The notes below the pieces were generated by a model, which had not been told where the DNA came from, made no database searches, and saw nothing but the letters and a program-made list of their open reading frames with translations. A stretch of DNA of 14,597 nt from Candidatus Dormiibacterota bacterium. GTDB lineage: Bacteria > Chloroflexota > Dormibacteria > Aeolococcales > Aeolococcaceae. This document shows, in pieces, positions 5,996 to 12,820 of the stretch. The stretch's first letter is position 1. Every line of letters starts with the position of its first letter. A program made the translations under genes and the position numbers. Location: the NCBI GenBank assembly GCA_003135255.1, contig PLAX01000169.1:9026-23622 (forward strand), given 5' to 3'.

Positions 5996-6255
5996 ACTGT
6001 GCTGTCAAGGTCGCAGTCAGCCTCCCTGACGACCTGTTGTCCGCGGCTGATGAGGCGGCGCGTGTGTCCGGCATGAGCCGGAGTCGGCTCTTCCGCGAGG
6101 CTCTCACCGCGTATCTCCACGGGAGGGGATCGACCGCCGTGCAGCGCTACGTCGCGGCCTACCGGGAGCTGCCGGAGACGCCTGAGGAGATTGATGCCGC
6201 GATGTCGAGCGCCGTCCAGCTCCTGGTGGCAGAGCCGTACGAGCCGTACGGATGA
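5992..6255 (+). CDS. Ribbon-helix-helix antitoxin (MazE/CopG-like)
   Basis: This 87-residue protein begins KVAVSLPDDLLSAADEAARVSGMSRSRLFREALTAYL (residues 6-42, quoted in one motif: strand VAVSLP, helix DDLLSAADEAARVSG, helix SRSRLFREALTAYL), the ribbon-helix-helix fold used for DNA binding. The C-terminal half is acidic (RELPETPEEIDAAM) and probably wraps and neutralises the toxin. The ATG at 5992 is preferred because it is 7 bases after TATGAT, fitting a leaderless mRNA; the ATG at 5980 would add 4 residues. The TGA overlaps the toxin ATG (ATGA), so the two are translationally coupled. Antitoxin assignment rests on fold, position and partner. Confidence 0.85.
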   Translation: MNCAVKVAVSLPDDLLSAADEAARVSGMSRSRLFREALTAYLHGRGSTAVQRYVAAYRELPETPEEIDAAMSSAVQLLVAEPYEPYG

Positions 6256-6569
6256 GGCGCGGGGAGGTCTGGTGGGCGCAGCTACCGCCTCCCGCCGGCA
6301 GGCGGCCGGTGGTGCTGCTCTCCCGCGACGAGGCGTACGCCGTCCGTGAGCTGGTGACCATTGCCCCGGTCACGACGAGAGTTCGAGGTATTGCCGCCGA
6401 GGTGTCTCTCGGGCCCGACGACGGTCTTCCCCGACCGTGCGTGGCCAACCTCGACACCCTCACCACCGTTCCCAAACAGCTCCTCGTGGAGTGTCTGGCC
6501 GTGCTCAGCCCGGGCCGCGTCCGAGCCATCGACTCCGCCATCGCCTTTGCGCTCGGCCTCGAGGGTTGA
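6252..6569 (+). CDS. MazF/PemK-type toxin, probable mRNA endonuclease
   Basis: This 105-residue protein is close to the usual MazF length (about 110). It opens MRRGEVWWAQLPPPAGRRPVV, continues VLLSRDEAY (candidate catalytic R25), VTIAPVTTRVRGIAAEVSL (candidate T42/T43) and DGLPRPCVANLDTLTTVPK. These are the typical SH3-like barrel motifs of PemK/MazF ribonucleases, which cut mRNA or other RNA and are blocked by the partner antitoxin. The ATG overlaps the antitoxin stop. The gene converges on the 3' end of the hopanoid operon, 81 bases away. It looks intact; target sequence cannot be predicted. Confidence 0.88.
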   Translation: MRRGEVWWAQLPPPAGRRPVVLLSRDEAYAVRELVTIAPVTTRVRGIAAEVSLGPDDGLPRPCVANLDTLTTVPKQLLVECLAVLSPGRVRAIDSAIAFALGLEG

Positions 6570-6614
6570 CCGCGGCCACCTGTGTCCACGCCCTTGGCTT
6601 GGCGCGCTGGACGG

Positions 6615-6628
6615 GCAGGACGTCCTGC
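6615..6628. repeat. 14-base palindrome GCAGGACGTCCTGC in convergent gap
   Basis: Perfect spacerless palindrome between the convergent toxin and hpnG ends. A second, imperfect stem is nearby (GTCCA at about 6587 with TGGAC at about 6609). Neither is followed by a U-tract. A bidirectional stop signal is possible but unproven. Confidence 0.4.
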
Positions 6629-6650
6629 TGGCGGTTCCGGGCCCCAGAAC

Positions 6651-7286
6651 CTAGCCTCGCGCAGCGCTCAGTCCCGCGGCCAGGCAGCGGGCCGCCAGCC
6701 GTGTGTACCGCGGGGCCCGCGCCGCCAGCCACATCGCCTCGCGCCAGCGCCGTGGGTCGACGGCGGCGCGCCCCGGCCTGACCCAGTGCTCGGAGACCTC
6801 CGCCGCGGGGCCGTCGACGATCACCCGCAGGCTCGCGAGCGGTGCACCGGTGGGGACGAGCAGCGCGGTCTCCATCTCCGCCGCCACGAAACCCTTCCCG
6901 GCCCACGCATCCCGGGCATCCCCGAGCACCAGCCGGCGCGCGGTCAGCACCGGCCCCACGACGGGCTCGTGGCCGCAGGCGCGGGCCCCGGCGACGAGCG
7001 CCGCCACCCAGTCCGGGTCGCAGGCCACCGGCTCACCGTCCTCCATCGCCACCGAGCCGGCCACCACGACCGTGCCGGGCGGAAGGTCGGAGCGAAGCCC
7101 GCCGGCCAGCCCGCAGGTGATGAACGCCGGCTGCGGCGGTTTTGGTGGCGACCATCGCTGCAGACCGATCCCGCACCGGACCACTTGAGCCGGGTTCCCG
7201 GTGGCCGAGAGGGCGCGGCGGATCGCGCGCCACTCCATCCCCATCGCAGCCAGCACCACTACGTCCTGGCCGGGCGAGTCAGCCAC
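6651..7286 (-). CDS. hpnG: Hopanoid-associated nucleoside phosphorylase HpnG
   Basis: This 211-residue protein is a purine nucleoside phosphorylase-like enzyme. HpnG releases adenine from adenosylhopane to give ribosylhopane (or its phosphorylated form), the step after HpnH. Seen here: start motif VVVLAAMGMEWRAIRRAL (residues 10-26), ITCGLAGGL (56-64), the VVVAGSVAM strand (73-81), and the active-site AEMETA (136-141, E137/E139) that contacts ribose in this fold. The GTG at 7286 lies 5 bases after the hpnA stop, with no clear ribosome site, so it is probably translated by coupling. The last gene of the operon. The order H-A-G matches its step. Gene context and motifs make this secure. Confidence 0.88.
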   Translation of the reverse strand: MADSPGQDVVVLAAMGMEWRAIRRALSATGNPAQVVRCGIGLQRWSPPKPPQPAFITCGLAGGLRSDLPPGTVVVAGSVAMEDGEPVACDPDWVAALVAGARACGHEPVVGPVLTARRLVLGDARDAWAGKGFVAAEMETALLVPTGAPLASLRVIVDGPAAEVSEHWVRPGRAAVDPRRWREAMWLAARAPRYTRLAARCLAAGLSAARG

Positions 7287-7291
7287 CGTGG

Positions 7292-8269
7292 TTAAGCGTA
7301 GCCGTGGTCGCGATACCAGGCAACCGCCCGGCCGGCGGCGTCCTCCACCGAGGTGGGCCGGTAGCCCAGCTCCTCCTTGGCCTTGTCGACGCGGACCATC
7401 ATCCGCAGCCGCCCCATCCGCACCCCCTCCAGGGGCACACGCGGCTGCGCGCCCGGCCAGAGCCGGCAGCGGGCCTCGTCCACGAGGCCGGCGGCGAACG
7501 CCACCGGATAGGGCATCCGCCACGCGGGCGGCCGGGTGCCGGCATGGCGGGCAAAGAGGTCCAGCACCTCCCCGAGGCTCAGGTTCGTGCCTCCCACCAG
7601 GTAGCGCTCCCCGGGACGGCCGTGCTCCAGGGCGAGCACGTGCGCCCGCCCCACGTCCTCGACGGCCACCAGGTTCATCCCCCCGTCGAGGTATGCGGGG
7701 ATGCGGTTGCGCATGACGTCGATGACCATCTGGCCGGTCGGTGTCGGACGCGCGTCGCGCGGGCCGATGGGCGCGGTCGGCAGCACCGTCACCACCGGGA
7801 GATTGGCGCGGAGGGCGGCACGCTCCTGGCGCACCTTGGAGGAGTGATACCCGGGGCCGGCGTGGACCTCGGCCCAGTCGTTCTCGGTGGCGAGCCTGCC
7901 ACCGCGCAGCGGCCCCACGGCGGCGGAGCTGGAGGTCACGACCGCCTTCTCCACCCCGGCGAGCCGCGCCGCCTCGAGCAGGCTGCGGGTGCCGGCCACG
8001 TTGACCTGCTCCAGCTCCTGCCGGTCCCGCGGCGCGAACGAATAGCCCGCCGCGACGTGCACGAGCAGCCGGCAGCCTCGGATCGAGGGCACCAGCGCGC
8101 CGCCGTCGCGCACGTCCCCGCTCACCACGGTGAGGCCGGGCCGGTGCCGGAGCCGCGACGGCAAGCCTCGCACCAGCGCCCGCACCGAGTACCCCGACTC
8201 GAGCAGCGAGTCGAGCACGTGGCCGCCCACGAAACCCGTCGCCCCGGTCAGGAAGACCTCATCCGTCAT
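7292..8269 (-). CDS. hpnA: Hopanoid-associated NAD-dependent epimerase/dehydrogenase-like HpnA
   Basis: This 325-residue protein has a Rossmann fold of the extended short-chain dehydrogenase type. The cofactor motif is TGATGFVGGHV (G9, G12, G15). The catalytic set is S113-115 (VTSSSAAVG) and Y141-x-x-x-K145. PTAPIGPRDARPTPTG (about 164-179) is characteristic of HpnA. Its biochemical role in hopanoid side-chain metabolism is not established; an NAD(P)-dependent reductase or epimerase of a sugar-like side chain is plausible. The ATG at 8269 is 13 bases after the hpnH stop; the longer frame from 8395 would run inside hpnH. Ribosome site is weak. It sits between hpnH and hpnG, hinting that it acts on the adenosyl- or ribosylhopane intermediate. 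Confidence 0.9.
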   Translation of the reverse strand: MTDEVFLTGATGFVGGHVLDSLLESGYSVRALVRGLPSRLRHRPGLTVVSGDVRDGGALVPSIRGCRLLVHVAAGYSFAPRDRQELEQVNVAGTRSLLEAARLAGVEKAVVTSSSAAVGPLRGGRLATENDWAEVHAGPGYHSSKVRQERAALRANLPVVTVLPTAPIGPRDARPTPTGQMVIDVMRNRIPAYLDGGMNLVAVEDVGRAHVLALEHGRPGERYLVGGTNLSLGEVLDLFARHAGTRPPAWRMPYPVAFAAGLVDEARCRLWPGAQPRVPLEGVRMGRLRMMVRVDKAKEELGYRPTSVEDAAGRAVAWYRDHGYA

Positions 8270-8282
8270 CCGATCTGATCCG

Positions 8283-9389
8283 TCACGCGATCTGGCGCTC
8301 CTCGCGCGGCGTACCCGTCCCCTCGGGATGGTGGGGCCCGGAGCCGACGCGGCCCCGCCAGCTGATGTTGGCGACCTGCCCGCGCAGGGTGTCACCGGCG
8401 GCGCGCAACCCCTCTCGGAGCGACGCCGACGTTGCCGCCACCGCGGTCGGCTCGTAGCCGCAATGGGCCATGCAGTTTGTGCACCGCGGGTCGCGGCCGC
8501 GCCCGTAGCCGTCCCAGTCGGTGGTCTCGATCAGCTCCCTGTACGACGAGACGTAGCCGTCCGCCATCAGGTAACAGGGACGCTGCCAGCCGAAGACCGA
8601 GTAGCAGGGGATCCCCCATGCGGTGCACTGGAAGTCGACCTTCCCCTCCAGGAAGTCGAGGAAGAGGGGGGAGTGGTTGAGCCGCCACCGCTTGCGGCGG
8701 CCGTCCGCGAAGGCGTCGCGGAAGAGCTGGTGGGTCCTCTCCACCTGCAGCCAGTGGTCCTGGTCGGGTGCCTTCTCGTAGGCGTAGCCCGGCGAGATCT
8801 GCATGACGTCGACCTGGAGGTCGTCGTTCAGGAAGTCGAGCACCTCGCGGATGGACTTGGCGCTGTCCATGTCGAAGAAGGTGGTGTTGGTGGTGACCCG
8901 GAAGCCGCGCCGCTTGGCCTCGCGGGCGGCCGCCACCGCCTTGTCGAAGGTGCCGGGGCGGCTCACCGACTGGTCGTGGCGCTCGCGCAACCCGTCGAGG
9001 TGGATGGAGAAGGAGAAGTAGGGGGAGGGGGTGAAGAGGTCGAGCTTCTTCTCGAGCAGCAGGGCGTTGGTGCAGAGGTAGACGAAGCGCTTGCGCGCCA
9101 CCAGCGCCTCGACGATCTTGTGGATCTCCTTGTGCACGAGCGGCTCGCCGCCGGCGATGGAGATCATCGGGGCCCCGCACTCCTCGGCCGCTGCCACCGC
9201 CTGCTCAACGGTCAGGCGGCGGGCGAGGATGTCGTGGGGGTGCTGGATCTTGCCGCAGCCGGCGCAGGCGAGGTTGCACTGGTAGAGGGGCTCGAGCTGC
9301 AGCACCAGCGCGTATTTCCCGTTCTTACGGATTCGCTGCTTGGCCACGTAGCCGCCCACCTTGACGGTCTGGCGGAGTGGTATGGCCAT
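8283..9389 (-). CDS. hpnH: Adenosylhopane synthase HpnH (radical SAM)
   Basis: This 368-residue enzyme joins 5'-deoxyadenosine from SAM to diploptene, making adenosylhopane. The radical-SAM cluster is CxxxCxxC at C38, C42 and C45 in QCNLACAGC. GGEPL (80-84) binds SAM. The sequence FSFSIHLDGL (barrel strand) and MQISPGYAYEKAPDQDHWL are typical of HpnH. A second cysteine set lies at C303, C306 and C310 (CTNCMAHCGYEP) and resembles an auxiliary site. AGGGAGG lies about 9 bases before the ATG at 9389, inside the end of shc. The shc stop ends 3 bases before. Identification is secure on motifs and context. Confidence 0.95.
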   Translation of the reverse strand: MAIPLRQTVKVGGYVAKQRIRKNGKYALVLQLEPLYQCNLACAGCGKIQHPHDILARRLTVEQAVAAAEECGAPMISIAGGEPLVHKEIHKIVEALVARKRFVYLCTNALLLEKKLDLFTPSPYFSFSIHLDGLRERHDQSVSRPGTFDKAVAAAREAKRRGFRVTTNTTFFDMDSAKSIREVLDFLNDDLQVDVMQISPGYAYEKAPDQDHWLQVERTHQLFRDAFADGRRKRWRLNHSPLFLDFLEGKVDFQCTAWGIPCYSVFGWQRPCYLMADGYVSSYRELIETTDWDGYGRGRDPRCTNCMAHCGYEPTAVAATSASLREGLRAAGDTLRGQVANISWRGRVGSGPHHPEGTGTPREERQIA

Positions 9390-9392
9390 CTC

Positions 9393-11414
9393 TCAGTCCT
9401 CCCTTTGCCGGTCGGGTGCGGGGCTCTCGGAGGACGGTCCGGTCACCGTCCTCCCCGCTGCCATGGGGGTGTCTGTGCTCATTCCGTCCGCCGTCGCCGG
9501 CCTCGGCTTCGCGCCCACTCGCGTCCCAACCGCTGTCGACCGCCGCCCGACGAGGTCGCCGCGCGCTCCCGCGATCTGCTCGAGGCCTCCGGCCATCCCC
9601 AGGGCCATGGTGGGGAAGAGGTGCCGGTACATCCCGTAGTTGAGGTAGAAGTCGCCCGGGAAGCCGGTCCCGGTGTACTCCGGCTCCGGCCAGGTACCCC
9701 CCTGCTGGCGCTCCCGGAGGAAGTCGAGGCCACGCCGGCAGGCCGGATGCGCGCCGTTGCCGGTGCGCTGCAGCGACATCACCGCCCACGCGGTCTGCGA
9801 GGCGGTGCTCACTCCGACCCCGGCGAAGCTCTCGTCCTCGTAGGAGTGGCAGCTCTCCCCCCAGCCGCCGTCCTGGTTCTGCACCCGGAGCAGCCAGTCC
9901 ACGGCCCGATGGGCACGGGCGGAGCGCTCGCAGCCGAGCGGTGAGAGCGCGGAGAGCACGCACCAGGTGCCGTAGACGTGGTTGACACCCCAGCGTCCGT
10001 ACCACGAGCCCGTGGCACGCTGCTCGTGCGCCAGGTAGCGGAGCCCTCCGCGGACCAATGGGTCGCCGGCTCCCCGTCCGAGACCGGCGAGCATCTCCAG
10101 GACGTGGGCGGTGACGTCCTCGCTGGGGGGGTCGAGCATCGCTCCGAAGTCCGCGAAGGGGATGCGGTAGACGAGTCGCCGCGTGTTGTCCTTGTCGAAG
10201 GATCCCCACGCACCGTTGCGCGAGCGCATCGCCTCCACCCAGCGCGCGCCCTTCTCCGCCGCGGTCCGCGCGCGCCGCCCCTCGCCGCCCTCCAGCAGGG
10301 CGAGCACCACGATGGCGGTGTCGTCGACGTCGGGGTAGATGTCGTTGTCGAACTCGAAGGCCCAGCCTCCGCTCTCCCGGCCCGGCACCTTCACCTGCCA
10401 GTCGCCGCCGGTTGCGATCTGCTCACCGATGATCCACCGGGTCGCGGAGCGGATGGCCGGATGGCTGCGCAGAAGGCCGCAGGCACGGAGAGAAAGCACG
10501 GCCCAGGCGGTGTCCCACACCGGGGACATGCAGGCCTGCAGCCGCCATCCGTGGGAGTCGCTGACGGCGAAGCGCTCGCGCAGGCCGCGCAGCCCCTTGC
10601 GCATGACCGGGTGGTCGGCGTCCATCCCCTCGAGGTGGAGAGCGATCAGCGAGTAGACCCAGGGCGGCTGGATCCCGCCCCAGCTCCCGTCGGCCTCCTG
10701 GTGGTCGGTGATCCACGCGGTGAGGTTGCGCCGCGCACGCTCGCGACCCGGCTGCCGGGGGAGCCGCTCGTACACCTTCTGGAGCCGGTCCAGCCACCAG
10801 AAGACGCCACTGCCCGTCACCCGGTGAAGGCGCGGCTCGCTGCCCGCCGCCACCAGCTCCTGGACGCTGAAGCCGAGTGGCCGCACCGGTTTGCGGCTCA
10901 GCACGATGAGCAGCGGCGCGATGGTGCCACGGGCCCAGCAGGCGAAGTCATAGAGGTTCAGCGGGACGCGGGATGGCAGATGGATCAATTCGGGCGGCAT
11001 CGACGGCACCCCGTCCCACGGGTACTGGCCGAAGAGTGCCAGCCAGAGCTTGGTGAAGACGCGTGCCTCGGCAAGACCGCCCTGGTCGAGGATGAAGTGG
11101 CGGCCCCGCGCGAGCGGGGCGGAGGAGGCGTCGAAGCCGAGGAGGCGGAGCGCGACGTAGGCCTCGATGGTCGTGCTGAGGTCGCCGGGGCCCTCGTGGT
11201 AGAGGGGCCAGCTGCCGTCGGCGCGCTGCTTGCCGAGGATGTGCTCCTTGGCCCCGTCCGCGATCTCGGTGTGGTCGAGGTCGAGGAAGCGGAGCAGGAG
11301 CAGGTGCTCGGCGGTCATGGTGACGTTGGTCTCCATCTCCGCCGTCCACCAGCCAGCCCCATCCTGGCGCTCCAGGAGCCAATCCACCGCGCCCCGCAGG
11401 GCCGACTCACTCAT
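9393..11414 (-). CDS. shc: Squalene-hopene cyclase
   Basis: This 673-residue enzyme cyclises squalene to hopene (diploptene) and diplopterol at the membrane. The acidic catalytic motif is DVDDTA at 362-367 (D362-V-D364-D365-T-A), equivalent to the DXDDTA of known cyclases. Repeated QW motifs stabilise the double alpha-barrel, for example QDGAGWW (about 17-23) and QNQDGGWGE (512-520). Other family blocks include GSWYGRWGVNHVYGTW and the FPGDFYLNYGMYRHLFP end block. Length is normal for the family (about 630-670) with a short polar C-terminal tail. The start codon overlaps the hpnE stop as ATGA. The gene is also called hpnF in hopanoid clusters. Confidence 0.97.
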   Translation of the reverse strand: MSESALRGAVDWLLERQDGAGWWTAEMETNVTMTAEHLLLLRFLDLDHTEIADGAKEHILGKQRADGSWPLYHEGPGDLSTTIEAYVALRLLGFDASSAPLARGRHFILDQGGLAEARVFTKLWLALFGQYPWDGVPSMPPELIHLPSRVPLNLYDFACWARGTIAPLLIVLSRKPVRPLGFSVQELVAAGSEPRLHRVTGSGVFWWLDRLQKVYERLPRQPGRERARRNLTAWITDHQEADGSWGGIQPPWVYSLIALHLEGMDADHPVMRKGLRGLRERFAVSDSHGWRLQACMSPVWDTAWAVLSLRACGLLRSHPAIRSATRWIIGEQIATGGDWQVKVPGRESGGWAFEFDNDIYPDVDDTAIVVLALLEGGEGRRARTAAEKGARWVEAMRSRNGAWGSFDKDNTRRLVYRIPFADFGAMLDPPSEDVTAHVLEMLAGLGRGAGDPLVRGGLRYLAHEQRATGSWYGRWGVNHVYGTWCVLSALSPLGCERSARAHRAVDWLLRVQNQDGGWGESCHSYEDESFAGVGVSTASQTAWAVMSLQRTGNGAHPACRRGLDFLRERQQGGTWPEPEYTGTGFPGDFYLNYGMYRHLFPTMALGMAGGLEQIAGARGDLVGRRSTAVGTRVGAKPRPATADGMSTDTPMAAGRTVTGPSSESPAPDRQRED

Positions 11415-12820
11415 GACCCACCCCCGTCGTCGACGTGCACGATTCGGGCTGGGCCGGGGCCCGGGCTGGCCGCGCGCTCCTCCTTCGGCAGGGCCGCCAC
11501 CAGCGTCCGGGCGGCCTCACGCCCGCTCCTCACGGCCCCCTCCATGGTCGCCGGCCAGCCGGTGTCGGTCCAGCATCCGGCCAGGACCGCGTTGGCCAGG
11601 GCGGTAGCCGGCCCTGGGCGCCGCAGCCCCGGGGCGGGGACGAAAGTCGCCTCCGGGTCGCGCACGGCGACGCCGCGGAGGAGGGTGGCCCCGCCGAGCT
11701 CCGGCAGCCGGGAGCGCAGCTCGGAGTCGGCGAGGGCGACCAGGCGCTCCTCGGGCTGGGAGACCAGGTCGCCGGCGCTGCTCAGGCTGCAGCAGAGGTA
11801 CCCCGGTCCCTTGGCGAAGATCCACTGCACCGGCGAACCGGTCATGGCGGCGAAGTCCAGGTCGGCGAAGAGGGCGTGCGGTGCGCCATACCAGAGGTGC
11901 ACGTCGACGATCGGCTGGGTGGTGAAGGCCCCCAGGTCTGGGACCGCCAGCGCCTCGACACCGGACATCCGGACGAGCCGCTCGGGCGGGACGGCGAGGA
12001 CGGCGGCGTCCACGCCGATCTCCGCATCGCCCGTCAGCAGCCCGCGGAGCTCGCCGCCCTCGACATGGAGCCCGGTCACCGGGGTGCGCAGGAGCACCTC
12101 GTCGCAGCGCTCCGCCGCCCGCTCCGCGAAGCGGGCGAGGGGCACCGTCGCGTAGCCGATCCGGGCGGCATCACGGTTGCCGAGCAGGGCGGTCCGGACC
12201 ACCATGAGACCGGCGGCGGCGCTCACCCGGTCAAACGGGGCGTTGAGGGCGGGGACCAGGAACGGCTCCCAGAAGACCCGCTGGGCCTGCGTCCCCTGGC
12301 CGTGCCGGTGCAGCCAGGCGGCGAAGGTCTCGTCATCGTCCCCGCTGCGGGGGCGCTTGGCGGCGAGCAGCGCGCGGGCCACCTGGAGTCGCGAACGGAG
12401 GCGGAGGGCGCGGAAGCGCAGGAAGGGGAGGGCCAGGTGCAGCGGCGCGGGCAGGCGGAGGGCGCGGAGCCGGGCGCGGCCGGTGCTGGTGAGCACCAGC
12501 ACGTCGAAGCGCTCCTGGATGCGGAGGTCGCCCCGCATCCCCAGCTCCTCGACGAACTCCAGGAAGCTCGAGTAGCAGCCGAGGATCGCGTGCTGGCCGC
12601 TGTCCATCTCGACGTCGCCGAGCTGGAAGGAGGTGGCCTTGCCGCCGAGCAGGCGGCTGCGCTCCACCAGGGTCACCCCCCAGCCCTCGCGCTTCAGGGA
12701 GAGCGCGGCGGCGAGGCCGGCGAGCCCTGCTCCGACCACCGCGACGTGCCGGACGGGGGCGGCGCCCCCTGTGCTCGGGGCCCGGCCGTACGGGCGCGTC
12801 TCCTCGACCACGGCGCTCAC
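11411..12820 (-). CDS. hpnE: Hydroxysqualene dehydroxylase HpnE (FAD-dependent)
   Basis: This 469-residue flavoprotein reduces hydroxysqualene to squalene, completing the HpnCDE route. The FAD-binding N-terminus reads VAVVGAGLAGLAAAL (G30, G32, G35) with ribose-binding E53 in VTLVERSRLLGGK. Family marks are DSGQHAILGCY (73-83) and, near the end, LAGCWTDTGWPATMEGAV, followed by RSGREAA. The GTG at 12820 overlaps the fused hpnCD stop as GTGA, which I chose over the ATG at 12853 because that lies inside hpnCD. A 22-residue leader precedes the FAD motif. It is a homologue of amine-oxidase/phytoene-desaturase-type enzymes; context makes HpnE clear. Confidence 0.95.
   Translation of the reverse strand: MSAVVEETRPYGRAPSTGGAAPVRHVAVVGAGLAGLAAALSLKREGWGVTLVERSRLLGGKATSFQLGDVEMDSGQHAILGCYSSFLEFVEELGMRGDLRIQERFDVLVLTSTGRARLRALRLPAPLHLALPFLRFRALRLRSRLQVARALLAAKRPRSGDDDETFAAWLHRHGQGTQAQRVFWEPFLVPALNAPFDRVSAAAGLMVVRTALLGNRDAARIGYATVPLARFAERAAERCDEVLLRTPVTGLHVEGGELRGLLTGDAEIGVDAAVLAVPPERLVRMSGVEALAVPDLGAFTTQPIVDVHLWYGAPHALFADLDFAAMTGSPVQWIFAKGPGYLCCSLSSAGDLVSQPEERLVALADSELRSRLPELGGATLLRGVAVRDPEATFVPAPGLRRPGPATALANAVLAGCWTDTGWPATMEGAVRSGREAARTLVAALPKEERAASPGPGPARIVHVDDGGGS

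Noticed and set aside
8130..9944. 604-codon plus-strand frame across hpnA, hpnH and shc
   Set aside because: Spans three genes with clear motifs on the other strand; no family resemblance.
9978..12155. 725-codon plus-strand frame across shc and hpnE
   Set aside because: Antisense shadow; the opposite strand encodes DVDDTA and FAD motifs.
12483..12502. 8-bp hairpin GTGCTGGT-GAGC-ACCAGCAC
   Set aside because: Lies inside hpnE and is explained by the codons for VLVLTS-type residues; no reason to assign a separate role.
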